DNA of 64,000 nt from NCBI RefSeq assembly GCF_002245215.1, contig NZ_NPMR01000001.1, positions 930,001 to 994,000 on the forward strand, written 5' to 3'. Source of the DNA: Microbacterium sp. Yaish 1. Lineage in GTDB: Bacteria > Actinomycetota > Actinomycetes > Actinomycetales > Microbacteriaceae. This document shows positions 42,313-50,723 of the stretch, one piece after another; the stretch's first letter is position 1, and each line of letters begins with the position of its first letter. The notes below the pieces were generated by a model. That model saw only the letters and a program-made list of their open reading frames with translations, was not told the origin of the DNA and made no database searches. The position numbers and the translations under genes are program-made.

Positions 42313-44907
42313 TCACGGCACGCGCGCGGGAACCTCCGGACCGAGGATGCCGAGCTCGCGGGCCACGTCGCACGCGGCGCGGCGCGACGTCACCCCGAGC
42401 TTGCGATAGATCGACTGCAACTGAGCCTTCACCGTCGACGGCGAGACGAACAGCGCCGCCGCGACGTCGCGGGTGCTCCCGTGCCGGTCGACCGCCGCGA
42501 GCACGACTCGCTCGCGATCGGTGAGCTCGACCGCCGCCGGCCGGGCAGCACCGCGGGCGCGGCCCGGGGTTCTGAGGTACCGCTGCAGCAACGGGGCGCT
42601 CCGCTGCGCGGCGAACTCCCCCAGTGCGAGCCGATCACGCGGAGGCAGCAAGGCGACATGCATCCGCGCGCCGTAGTGGTCGGATGCCAGCGCCGCCGCT
42701 CCGAGCCAGGCCCAGGCCCGTTCTTCGTCGCCGACCCGCAGCGCGGCGATCGCGCCCGACGTCTGCACCTCGGCGCGGGAACGGATCGTGTGACCGGTGC
42801 GTGCCAGCTCGGCCTCGGCCTGCTCGAACGCGGCGGCATCACGGCGCTCGGCCAGCAGCCACATCACGCGCGCGTGCGAGAGGTACGGGCTGTCGCTCGG
42901 CTGCGCCTCGAGCACCTCGGCCGCCCGGCGGTGATCGCCCGCGGCGAGCCAGGCCAGCGCGAGCGCGGCGTGGAGCTGCCGGCTCGCGATGTTCTCCCCC
43001 ACGCCGGGCAGATCGCTGCGCTCGAGCTCGGTGCTGACGCGTTCGGCCTCGGCCGCCGCGAACCCCTTGCCGTGCCAGACGGCGAGGCTCGTCGCGGTGA
43101 CCAGCGGCCAGCACTCGGACTGCGACTCCGTGGGGGCGAGCTTCAGCTGCTTAGCGGCACCGGCGAAGTCGAGCGCGTCCAAGCTGATCCAGGCCTCGGC
43201 GACGACCGCGAGACCGTTCGCCGACACCGGCCGCGGCGCCTGCAGAGGCCAGGTGCTGCGGTCGAGGGTCGCCAGCAGCGCCCGCGCCCGCACCGTGTCG
43301 CCCGCCGGGGCGGTCAGGGCCGCGGCGACGGCGGTCGACGAGTTCCGTGACGCCGGCTGCGACGACACCGACGCCGACGTCATCGCCGCTGACATCGCCT
43401 CGGGCAGACGCCCGCCCTGCCAGAGCGAGAGGCTCACTTGCCGCAGCATCGCGCCCAGCGGCTCTCCGACTCTCGACCTGGCGGCGGGCTCGATCCGAGC
43501 GATCAGCTCGAGGGCGCGCGCGCTCAGTTCGGTCGCGGCGCTCCCATCGCCGCGCAGCCGGTGCGCCGTCGCGCGGACGGTCATCCGGGTCACCTCATCG
43601 AGGGCCGGGTCGATGTACGTCGGGTACGACGGCGCGTCGATCGCCATCGCGAAGACACCGGCAGCCTCGGGCCAGCGCAGCGGGTTCGCCGAGAGTGCCA
43701 GGCCCAGGCCGAACGCCAGCATGGGATGCCGCGGAAGAACGTCCTGCGGCACGCGCTGCAGCACCGGAAGCAGCGTGTCGTCCGGGTAGCTGTCGGTGCT
43801 GGCCGCGACGAGGTGAGCGAGCACCCGGTCGGCGAGCGCCCAATCCATGCCCTCGACCGCCAGCTCGAGCGCGTGGCCGAGGGCGGTGCCGCCCTCGAGC
43901 AGAGACCGCGCGGCGGTCACGCACGACCGGCGGTAGCGCTCGCCATCGCGACGAGCACGCGCGCGGAACGCATCCTTCACGGGCTCGACGTACTGGAACA
44001 CGCGCCCACCCGACGCGCAGGGAATCCACCGGCCGAAACCCTCCCGCTCGAGCGTCGTGAGCAGCGAATCGGCATCCGGGTTTCCGCTCAATCGGCGGGC
44101 GAGCGCAGCACCCACGAACGGAGCGACGGCGGTGTCGGTCACGAAGTCGGCCGTCGCCGGGCCGCTCAGCGACGCGGCGATCCGGTCGGCCACGACGCCG
44201 TGCCACTGACTCGGATCGAGACGGAGGATGTGGCCGACCTGCGAGATTTCGTCGACGACGGCGCGAACGGCGAGCGCGAACCCGCCCGTCGCTGCGACGA
44301 CCTGGCGCGCGACGCGCTCATCGTCAGGTGCCCCCTGCTCGCGCAGGAGCGCGCCCACCTCGTCGGCGGTGAGCGACAGCTCGCCGTGACGGATGACCCG
44401 GGTGAGCCCGTCGTCGAGCGCAGCGACCGACAGCGCCGTATCGCCCCGCGTCGCCACGATGACGCGAAGCATCGGGTACATCGCGAGCAGGCGGACGAGG
44501 TCGCGGTCGATCTGATCGGTGAGCTCTCCGAGCCGCTCGTAGGCGTCGAGCACGAGCACGGCCGGATGATCGAGGGGGACGAGGCGGCGGGCGGTCTCGA
44601 TCGGATCGGCGCCCGACTCGACCAGCTCGATCGCGGTCGCGGCCGCCTCCTCCGGCAGATGCCCCGCGCGCCCCGCGGCGGCGATCACCCGGCGCCACAG
44701 CATGAGACTGCTGGAGATGCCCGCCGGCACGGAGACGAGCACGACGTCGCGGGGGCGCTCGGTGCTCAGCACCCAGGTGCGCAGGAGCGTCGTCTTGCCC
44801 GCCCCGGTCGGCCCCTGGACGACGCTCAGCCGCACCAGCGGCGACTCGAGCACCCGCGTCAGCCGGGGCCGGTCGGGCACACCGGTGGCCGGCTCGATCC
44901 GATTCAT
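42313..44907 (-). CDS. MalT/LAL-type LuxR regulator with ATPase domain
   Basis: 864-residue signal-responsive activator. The N-terminal STAND-type ATPase has a Walker A at residues 32-39 (GPTGAGKT) and a Walker B-like AVLVLDAYERLG near 120. A long helical, TPR-like sensor region follows. The C-terminal LuxR helix-turn-helix reads LTDRERVVLAAVDRHGSTRD, VAAALFVSPSTVKAQLQSIY and RKLGVTSRRAACDVA. Proteins of this design activate transcription when an inducer drives ATP-dependent oligomerisation. The inducer is unknown. It lies upstream of and co-directional with the surface-protein gene; bases 42114-42312 hold no gene. Confidence 0.92.
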   Translation of the reverse strand: MNRIEPATGVPDRPRLTRVLESPLVRLSVVQGPTGAGKTTLLRTWVLSTERPRDVVLVSVPAGISSSLMLWRRVIAAAGRAGHLPEEAAATAIELVESGADPIETARRLVPLDHPAVLVLDAYERLGELTDQIDRDLVRLLAMYPMLRVIVATRGDTALSVAALDDGLTRVIRHGELSLTADEVGALLREQGAPDDERVARQVVAATGGFALAVRAVVDEISQVGHILRLDPSQWHGVVADRIAASLSGPATADFVTDTAVAPFVGAALARRLSGNPDADSLLTTLEREGFGRWIPCASGGRVFQYVEPVKDAFRARARRDGERYRRSCVTAARSLLEGGTALGHALELAVEGMDWALADRVLAHLVAASTDSYPDDTLLPVLQRVPQDVLPRHPMLAFGLGLALSANPLRWPEAAGVFAMAIDAPSYPTYIDPALDEVTRMTVRATAHRLRGDGSAATELSARALELIARIEPAARSRVGEPLGAMLRQVSLSLWQGGRLPEAMSAAMTSASVSSQPASRNSSTAVAAALTAPAGDTVRARALLATLDRSTWPLQAPRPVSANGLAVVAEAWISLDALDFAGAAKQLKLAPTESQSECWPLVTATSLAVWHGKGFAAAEAERVSTELERSDLPGVGENIASRQLHAALALAWLAAGDHRRAAEVLEAQPSDSPYLSHARVMWLLAERRDAAAFEQAEAELARTGHTIRSRAEVQTSGAIAALRVGDEERAWAWLGAAALASDHYGARMHVALLPPRDRLALGEFAAQRSAPLLQRYLRTPGRARGAARPAAVELTDRERVVLAAVDRHGSTRDVAAALFVSPSTVKAQLQSIYRKLGVTSRRAACDVARELGILGPEVPARVP

Positions 44908-44968
44908 CCCTCTACCTCGATTCGTGACACCGAAACGACCAGCCTAGAAAGCGCACCTTGGGAAAAAT

Positions 44969-45010
44969 GGTCGGTTCTGACACATCAGCGATTCCTCCCC
45001 AGAACCGGCC
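44969..45010. promoter_or_regulatory. Inverted repeat in the LuxR-HNH intergenic region
   Basis: GGTCGGTTCTG and CAGAACCGGCC face each other around 20 bases, with 10 of 11 positions pairing. It sits between the divergent LuxR and HNH genes and could be an operator or an RNA hairpin. Confidence 0.5.
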
Positions 45011-45033
45011 GAGATTTGTTTTCCACAGATGTA

Positions 45034-45056
45034 CGGATATTCGATACGAATGTCCG
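45034..45056. promoter_or_regulatory. Operator-like palindrome before HNH gene
   Basis: CGGATATTCG-ATA-CGAATGTCCG pairs in 9 of 10 positions. It ends 22 bases upstream of the HNH start. The half-site orientation (TTCG then CGAA) is opposite to the actinobacterial LexA box, so SOS control is not implied. Confidence 0.55.
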
Positions 45057-45078
45057 ACCCCTCTGCCAAAATGGGAAC

Positions 45079-46464
45079 ATGACATCGAACGGCGACACCA
45101 CCGACGAACCGGATGCCGGCTCGTCGAGCTCGCCGTACGCGGGCATCGTCGATCGGGTGTCCGAGGCCGACGACCTGCTTCATGCGGCGCACATCGCGAT
45201 GACCCGCGCTCTCGCCGAGGCGGGACGCACCGCCGTCCAGCGCGCACGCACGAGCGAGCGGCCGCGCGGCATGGGGTCCGACATGGAGATGCGCTCGATC
45301 GCGGCGGAGATCGCCGGGGTGCGACGCTCGCACGACCGCCGTGCGCAGAGCGAGATCGACCACGCGCTGACCATCGTCGACGACTACCCCGCCGTGTTCG
45401 ACGCATGGGAGCAGCAGCGCATCACGCGCGACCACGTCGATGTGGTCGTCAAGATGGGATGCGGCCTCGCCGATGACATCCGCCCCGACTACGAGCGGCA
45501 GGCGATCGCGATCTGCGAGCGCGACATCGCATCGCGGGTGCGCGAGCCGCTGCGCAACCTCGCCGCCCGCATGGGGTCCGAGTCATTCGCCGAGCGGCAC
45601 CGCTCCGCTGCCGCCAAGCGAGGCGTCTGGGTGACGCACGGCACCGACGGCATGTCCGAGCTCGGCGCCACCCTGCCGACGGTGATCGCCACCGGCATCC
45701 ATGATCGCCTCACCGCGATGGCGCAGTCCGTCAAAGATGCCCGCGCCACCGCCGCGGATGCGCCGGTGACGGATGCCGCGGGTGAGGGCTCTGCGGGTGA
45801 GGGTTCTGCGGGTGAGGGTTCTGCGGCGCCCGACGTTCGCACGATGGATCAGCTGCGCGCCGACATCCTCGGCGATCTGCTGCTCGGCGGCGCTCCGGTC
45901 GTCGACCCCACCTATGGCCGCGACGGCGCGGGGCCGCTGGGCGCGATCCGGGCGCGGGTGCAGGTGACGCTGACGTCCGAGACGGTGACCGGCGTCGACG
46001 ATGCTCCCGCCGAGCTGGTGGGCGCCTCGCTCATCGACGCCGACACCGCCCGCAAGCTCGCCGGCCGCGCGCGGATCTGGAACCGGCTCTTCATCGACCC
46101 CATCACCCGCACGCCCGTCGAGGTCGACACCTACCGCCCGCCCGCGGCGATGAGCAGGCTGCTCAAAGCGAGAGACCAGCACTGCCGGTTCCCCGGATGC
46201 CGGCGGGCTGCGATCCGATGCGAACTCGATCACACGATCGATCACGCCCTCGGCGGCCACACCCACATCTTCAACCTCGCCCACCTCTGCCAAAGACACC
46301 ACTCCATGAAGCAATTCACCAAGTGGGAAGTTCGGCAGCTCGGCGGCGGGGTCCTGGAATGGACCTCACCCCTCGGCAGGGTCTACCGCGAAGATGTTCC
46401 GATTCCGTCGGTCTGTTTCGTCCCCGATTCCGGCGGGCCGCCCGACGAGCCACCGCCCTTCTGA
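45079..46464 (+). CDS. DUF222-HNH endonuclease domain protein (13E12 type)
   Basis: 461-residue protein with an N-terminal DUF222 helical region (residues ~20-330) and a C-terminal HNH nuclease motif: QHCRFPGCRRAAIRCELDHT, then HALGGHTHIFNLAHLCQRHH. The two CxxC-like cysteines and the D-H and N-H pairs form the metal site. This family is greatly expanded in Microbacteriaceae and mycobacteria; its substrate is unknown. A Gly-Glu-Gly-Ser-Ala unit repeats three times (DNA repeat 45778-45822), forming a flexible linker. The ATG at 45079 follows a palindromic promoter region and lies downstream of a GGGAAC site. It may be mobile, but no terminal repeats or transposase are nearby. Confidence 0.93.
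   Translation: MTSNGDTTDEPDAGSSSSPYAGIVDRVSEADDLLHAAHIAMTRALAEAGRTAVQRARTSERPRGMGSDMEMRSIAAEIAGVRRSHDRRAQSEIDHALTIVDDYPAVFDAWEQQRITRDHVDVVVKMGCGLADDIRPDYERQAIAICERDIASRVREPLRNLAARMGSESFAERHRSAAAKRGVWVTHGTDGMSELGATLPTVIATGIHDRLTAMAQSVKDARATAADAPVTDAAGEGSAGEGSAGEGSAAPDVRTMDQLRADILGDLLLGGAPVVDPTYGRDGAGPLGAIRARVQVTLTSETVTGVDDAPAELVGASLIDADTARKLAGRARIWNRLFIDPITRTPVEVDTYRPPAAMSRLLKARDQHCRFPGCRRAAIRCELDHTIDHALGGHTHIFNLAHLCQRHHSMKQFTKWEVRQLGGGVLEWTSPLGRVYREDVPIPSVCFVPDSGGPPDEPPPF
45778..45822. repeat. 15-bp in-frame tandem repeat in the HNH gene
   Basis: Three units of GCGGGTGAGGGTTCT, the first with one substitution, encode three AGEGS units. Copy-number change would alter linker length without shifting the frame. 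Confidence 0.9.
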
Positions 46465-46506
46465 CACGGGCTCTTCACGATCTGCGCCTCGGTTAGCCTG
46501 AGGAGC

Positions 46507-47013
46507 ATGGCCGACCCCGCGCTTCCCGGCCGCGTGGCATTCGACGGATCCTCCCGCAGCTCACTCGAGCAGCGCCTCGAGGGAGCAGGGGTCCAGCTCA
46601 ACGCTCACGCTCGGACGCTCCTGCTCGACCCGGTCTTCGACGCACCGATCGAGGGCGAGATCGCGATCATCGCGCTGTCCGCGGGCGAGCTCGGCTTCCC
46701 GGCCGGAGCGACATTGCCCCGCATCCTCGCCGCGGCTCGCGAACGCGGATTGCATCCGTGCCCGCCTCAAACCGGGCCCTACCTGCGGCTCGCATACCTC
46801 GGGCAGCCTTCAGCTCCGGACAACCGCACGAACGAGGGCCGCGCGCCCACGGCGTCGATGACGCTCGTGACCGAGCGCCTGAGCCCCGACGATGACTATC
46901 CGCGAGGCTTCTACCTGCGCACGATCGACGGCAAGCCCTGGCTGCGCGGATTCCGCTGCGACGACGAACACGTCTTCAGTGCCCACGATCGGCTCGTCTT
47001 CCGCAGCCGGTGA
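46507..47013 (+). CDS. Protein of unknown function
   Basis: 168-residue soluble protein; family not recognised. It has a hydrophobic IEGEIAIIALSAGELGFPAG core, an Arg-Leu-rich middle (PRILAAARERGLHPCPPQTG) and the end FRCDDEHVFSAHDRLVFR, a mixed alpha/beta pattern. GAGGAGC precedes the ATG. It follows the HNH gene by 42 bases on the same strand and may be co-transcribed, but nothing in the sequence links the two functions. It is convergent with the SRPBCC gene. Confidence 0.7.
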   Translation: MADPALPGRVAFDGSSRSSLEQRLEGAGVQLNAHARTLLLDPVFDAPIEGEIAIIALSAGELGFPAGATLPRILAAARERGLHPCPPQTGPYLRLAYLGQPSAPDNRTNEGRAPTASMTLVTERLSPDDDYPRGFYLRTIDGKPWLRGFRCDDEHVFSAHDRLVFRSR

Positions 47014-47030
47014 CGCCTCGGCGCGGCCGT

Positions 47031-47519
47031 CTACGCCGTCCGCAGGCGCTCCGCTTCGGCGAGCACGACGGGATCCACGCATCCGCGGGCGAACCCGGCG
47101 ATCCGCCGATCGATGTCGCGCTGCAGGATGACGCTGCCGATGCGCTCCGCGAGCGGCGCAAGCCACGCGGGGCGGCACGCGAAGTTGTAGCGCCAGACGG
47201 CCAGCGAACGCGACGGATCACCCTCGACCGGACTGAACCGCCACCCGCCGCCCATGCGCGCGAAGAACCACGAGCCTTTCGTCATCTTCATCCCCACGTT
47301 CGACGGCGGGTTGTACGAGACGTACTCGCTCTCCATCGCCAGACCGAAGCGCTGCACCGTGTACGTGCGGACGCCCTTCGCGGGCCGGACCGCGCCGATC
47401 AGGTGCTGCCGCCGGATGAAGGGATCCCACCGCTTGCGCACCTCACCCTGCGTCTGCGACACCGCGAAAGCGACGTCGGCGGGCACGGGAACGACGCAAC
47501 GCGACTCGACGACCGGCAC
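47031..47519 (-). CDS. SRPBCC (START-like) ligand-binding protein
   Basis: 162-residue protein of the SRPBCC fold, a helix-grip domain that binds hydrophobic ligands. Family features are the N-terminal strand VESRCVVPVPADVAFAVSQT, the long sheet (VRTYTVQRFGLAMESEYVSY then GSWFFARMGGGWRFSPVEGD) and the C-terminal helix that closes the cavity (LQRDIDRRIAGFARG). The GTG at 47519 gives a normal domain length; the open frame further upstream is not supported. No catalytic residues are evident, so ligand and role are unknown. Bases 47520-47739 are mostly non-coding. Confidence 0.75.
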   Translation of the reverse strand: MPVVESRCVVPVPADVAFAVSQTQGEVRKRWDPFIRRQHLIGAVRPAKGVRTYTVQRFGLAMESEYVSYNPPSNVGMKMTKGSWFFARMGGGWRFSPVEGDPSRSLAVWRYNFACRPAWLAPLAERIGSVILQRDIDRRIAGFARGCVDPVVLAEAERLRTA

Positions 47520-47739
47520 TCGCCCATCGTGGCACGGACCTGGCGAGGCGGGCCCTGAGCGTGGGCTCGCTCTGGGCTGGCAGTTGTTGCCCCTTCTGGG
47601 GCTGTGTGGGGGCACGAGCTGCCAGGTGAAGGGGATGCGACCCAGGTGAGCGCACGGCCCTCCCCTCGCTCCGACAGCCGATACTGAGAGGACGGCGGCA
47701 ACCACCGTGTCCGTCCCGCCCCTGAATCAACGGAGAGTC

Positions 47740-48675
47740 ATGCGCAGCGTCCCCCTCGGTCGGAGCAACATCCAGGTCCCCAACGTCGTCGCGGGCATGA
47801 TGCGGATCGAGGAGCTGTCCGACGACGACATCCGCGCCCTCTACGACCGCTGCCGCGAGGTGGGCGTCGACTTCTTCGACCACGCCGACCTCTACGGCTC
47901 GTCGCGTCACGCGTGCGAGCGGCGCTTCACCGAAGCGCTCAAGCTCACGGCATCTGAGCGTGACGAGATCACGCTGCAGACCAAGACCGGCATCGTCGCC
48001 GACGACTGGCACTTCGACCACTCGTACGAGCACATCGTGACCTCGGCCGAAGAGTCGCTCGCAGCGCTCGGCACCGACCGCATCGACGTGCTGCTGCTTC
48101 ACCGCCCCGACGCGCTCGTCGAACCCGAGGAGGTCGCCCGCGCCTTCGACCACCTCGAGTCATCGGGCAAGGTCCGCGCCTTCGGCGTCTCGAACCACAC
48201 GCCCCGCCAGATCGACCTGCTGAAGACGGCGGTGACTCAGCCGCTCGTCGCGAACCAGGTGCAGCTGTCGATCACGCACTCGACGATCATCGCGCAGGGG
48301 CTCGCGTCGAACATGGCCGGCGAAGACGACTCGATCACCCGCGACGGCGGCGGGCTCGTCGACTACTCGCGCATAAACGGGATCACCCTGCAGGCGTGGT
48401 CACCGTTCCAGAAGGGCTTCTTCGACGGCGTCATCTTCGGCGCCGAGGAGTACCCCGAGCTCAACGCGAAGCTCGATGAGCTCGCCGCGAAGTACGGCGT
48501 CACCCCGACCGCCATCGCGACCGCGTGGATCACCCGCCACCCCGCCGGGATGCAGGTCGTCCTCGGCACCACGAACCCGCAGCGCGTCGCGGATGCCGCC
48601 GAAGGCAGCGACATCCCCCTCACCCGGGGCGACTGGTACGGGCTCATCCAGGCCGCCGGGCACAAGGTGCCCTGA
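47740..48675 (+). CDS. Aldo/keto reductase
   Basis: 311-residue cytoplasmic NADPH-dependent oxidoreductase with a TIM-barrel fold. The catalytic tetrad is visible: Asp47, Tyr52 (FFDHADLYG), Lys82 (LQTKTGI) and His121 (LLLHRPD). The NADPH-binding end reads WITRHPAGMQVVLGTTNPQR. It most resembles the YdhF-like group. GGAG lies upstream of the ATG at 47740; an in-frame GTG at 47707 is less likely. The physiological substrate is unknown. It is convergent with the degraded Excalibur-domain gene. Confidence 0.94.
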   Translation: MRSVPLGRSNIQVPNVVAGMMRIEELSDDDIRALYDRCREVGVDFFDHADLYGSSRHACERRFTEALKLTASERDEITLQTKTGIVADDWHFDHSYEHIVTSAEESLAALGTDRIDVLLLHRPDALVEPEEVARAFDHLESSGKVRAFGVSNHTPRQIDLLKTAVTQPLVANQVQLSITHSTIIAQGLASNMAGEDDSITRDGGGLVDYSRINGITLQAWSPFQKGFFDGVIFGAEEYPELNAKLDELAAKYGVTPTAIATAWITRHPAGMQVVLGTTNPQRVADAAEGSDIPLTRGDWYGLIQAAGHKVP

Positions 48676-48686
48676 GCCCGGAAGGC

Positions 48687-49060
48687 TCACTCGCAGCCGA
48701 TGCCGTCGCCGTCCCGGTCGAGGTGCCGCCCGTAACCGGGGTCACCCGCCCGGACCGGAGCGGCGCCGGCGTTCCGGGTGCCTGAGCAGCGGGCGCCTGC
48801 ACCGTCCGGGCGGACAGCTGACCCTCGAGGTCGGAGATCCGCGCAGCGCGGGCGTCGAGCTCGGTCTGCGACGCCGTCGCCGCGGTCTGCATCTCGGTCA
48901 CCTGGGCCGTGGCGGTCTCGAGCGCCGCGGTCGCCGTTGCGAGATCGTCGAGCGCCTCGTCGAGATCCGCGCGGGCGTCGGTCAGCGCGGTGTCGTTCTC
49001 GACAGCCTGACCCCTCAGCGATTCCACCTCGGACTGGGCTCCGGCGCCATCGCCGCGCCC
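48687..49060 (-). pseudogene. Frameshifted coiled-coil and Excalibur-domain protein
   Basis: On the minus strand one frame encodes a coiled coil (SEVESLRGQAVENDTALTDA, then LDEALDDLATATAALETATA and ARAARISDLEGQL). Just beyond, a different frame encodes a complete Excalibur calcium-binding motif, CSGTRNAGAAPVRAGDPGYG followed by RHLDRDGDGIGCE and a stop at 48687. The two fit together only with a frameshift near 48800-48830. No signal peptide or convincing start remains at the 5' end, which abuts the SelO stop at 49113. Either the gene is decayed or the assembly has an error here. Confidence 0.7.
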
Positions 49061-49112
49061 CCGCGCGGCCGGGCGTCGCAATGCGGACCGGCGGTATCGC
49101 GTTCCGCTCCGG

Positions 49113-50609
49113 TCAGGTGCCGCAGAACGTCTGGTAGCCGGCCGCGAAGTCCGGACCAGCCGGCTCGGCATACCGCTCCGCGCCCGAGCGCGCCGTGAAC
49201 GGCGTCGACAGGACGGTGGTGAGCCAGCCGAGCGGCTCGAGGTTGCCCTCGGTCGCCGCGGCGAGCGCCTCCTCGACGAGGTGGTTGCGCGGCACGTAGA
49301 CCGGGTTCGCGGCATCCATCACCTCGGGGTCGGGATCGTGGGCGCGCCACCGGCCCAGCCAGCCGGTCAGCGCCGGATCCCCGCCGAGGGCCGCCTCGAG
49401 ACCGGCGGCGTCGCCCCGCGCGGCATCCGACAGCGACCGGAACGTCGAGGTGTAGTCCGCGCGCTTCCGCTCGAGCATCTCGTGCAACTCACCGGCGAGC
49501 GCCTCGACCTCGTCATCCGACACGGCGTCACCCGCACCGGCCACCAGCCCGAGCTTGCGCCGCATGCCCGCCGCGCGCGCCTGGGCGAACCGGGGTCGGA
49601 ACTCCGCCAGCGCGCCTTGAGCCAGCTCGACGGCCCGCTCGAGCTCGTCGTCGAACAGCGGCAGCATCGCCTCGGCGAGCCGGGCGAGGTTCCACTCCGC
49701 GATGTAGGGCTGGTTGCCGTAGGCGTAGCGTCCGCCGGTGTCGATCGAGCTGTAGACGGTGGCCGGGTCGTACGCGTCGAGGAACGCGCACGGACCGTAG
49801 TCGATCGTCTCGCCCGACAGCGTCATGTTGTCGGTGTTCATCACGCCGTGGATGAAGCCGACCAGCATCCACCGCGCCACGAGGTCGGCCTGCGCGCGAA
49901 CGACCCCACGGAACAGCCCCGGCGCGGGAACCTCCTCGGCCGCCGCCTCGGGATGGTGCCGGGCGATCGCATACTCGACGACGGAACGCAGCACGGCGAT
50001 GTCGCCCGTCCCCCGCGCGAACTCGACGCTGCCCACCCGCAGGTGGCTCGACGCGGTCCGCACCAGCACGGCACCCGGAAGCGCCGTCTCGCGCAGCACC
50101 TCGCGCCCGGTCGCGACGACGGCGAGCGAACGCGTCGTCGGGATGCCGAGGGCGTGCATCGCCTCGCTCATGACGTACTCGCGCAGCATCGGTCCGACAG
50201 CCGCGAGCCCGTCGCCCCCGCGCGCGAACGGCGTCGGCCCCGATCCCTTCAGGTGCAGGTCACGGAGCGAGCCGTCGGGCGCGGTCAGCTCGCCGAGCAG
50301 CAACGCCCGGCCGTCGCCCAGGCGGGGCGAGAACCCGCCGAACTGGTGGCCGGCGTACGCCTGCGCGACCGGCTGCGCACCATCGGGCAACGCGGCTCCC
50401 ACGAGAAGGTCGACCCCGGCGGGGCTGCGCAGGAACCCGGCATCCAGCCCGAGCTCACCGGCGAGCTGCTCATTGAGCACGAGCAGGCGCGGCTCGGGCG
50501 CGGGATCCGCCGACCACGGTCGCGCGAGCGCGGGCAACGCGTCGGCGAAGTCGTGCGACAGCGTGAGCGACTGCGACTGCGACTGCGACTGCGACGGAAC
50601 CGAAGACAT
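49113..50609 (-). CDS. selO: Protein adenylyltransferase SelO (YdiU)
   Basis: 498-residue pseudokinase-fold enzyme that transfers AMP from ATP to Ser, Thr or Tyr residues of target proteins, with roles in redox stress. Typical motifs are [40 protein letters not shown], the metal-binding [20 protein letters not shown] and [15 protein letters not shown]. The C-terminus ends YQTFCGT; the Cys occupies the position of the selenocysteine or cysteine in other SelO proteins. An unusual N-terminus of alternating Ser and Gln (residues ~5-14) is encoded by a hexanucleotide repeat at 50569-50595. The gene is monocistronic and divergent from UDP-glucose dehydrogenase. Confidence 0.95.
   Translation of the reverse strand: MSSVPSQSQSQSQSLTLSHDFADALPALARPWSADPAPEPRLLVLNEQLAGELGLDAGFLRSPAGVDLLVGAALPDGAQPVAQAYAGHQFGGFSPRLGDGRALLLGELTAPDGSLRDLHLKGSGPTPFARGGDGLAAVGPMLREYVMSEAMHALGIPTTRSLAVVATGREVLRETALPGAVLVRTASSHLRVGSVEFARGTGDIAVLRSVVEYAIARHHPEAAAEEVPAPGLFRGVVRAQADLVARWMLVGFIHGVMNTDNMTLSGETIDYGPCAFLDAYDPATVYSSIDTGGRYAYGNQPYIAEWNLARLAEAMLPLFDDELERAVELAQGALAEFRPRFAQARAAGMRRKLGLVAGAGDAVSDDEVEALAGELHEMLERKRADYTSTFRSLSDAARGDAAGLEAALGGDPALTGWLGRWRAHDPDPEVMDAANPVYVPRNHLVEEALAAATEGNLEPLGWLTTVLSTPFTARSGAERYAEPAGPDFAAGYQTFCGT
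50569..50595. repeat. Hexanucleotide repeat encoding Ser-Gln in SelO
   Basis: GACTGC repeats four and a half times. On the coding strand it specifies alternating Gln and Ser near the SelO N-terminus. Changes in copy number keep the reading frame. Confidence 0.9.
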
Positions 50610-50723
50610 GCTCCGAGGCTACGCGCGCTGCGCCGCACCGGGGCCGGACCCGTTTACGCGTCTGACACAGGTTCTTGATATGAAAGGTGGGCGGTCCGCC
50701 CGGGTCCGCGGAGAGCGAGCGCC

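Noticed and set aside
45034-45056. Possible LexA (SOS) box before the HNH gene
   Set aside because: Actinobacterial LexA boxes read CGAAC-N4-GTTCG; here the half-sites point the other way and the spacing is 3.
45079-46464. HNH protein as a homing endonuclease or restriction enzyme
   Set aside because: DUF222 architecture identifies the 13E12 family; no methyltransferase, intron or intein lies nearby.
47577-47625. CTGGCAG/CTGCCAG inverted repeat upstream of the aldo/keto reductase
   Set aside because: Seven-base arms with a 35-base loop in GC-rich non-coding sequence are expected by chance.
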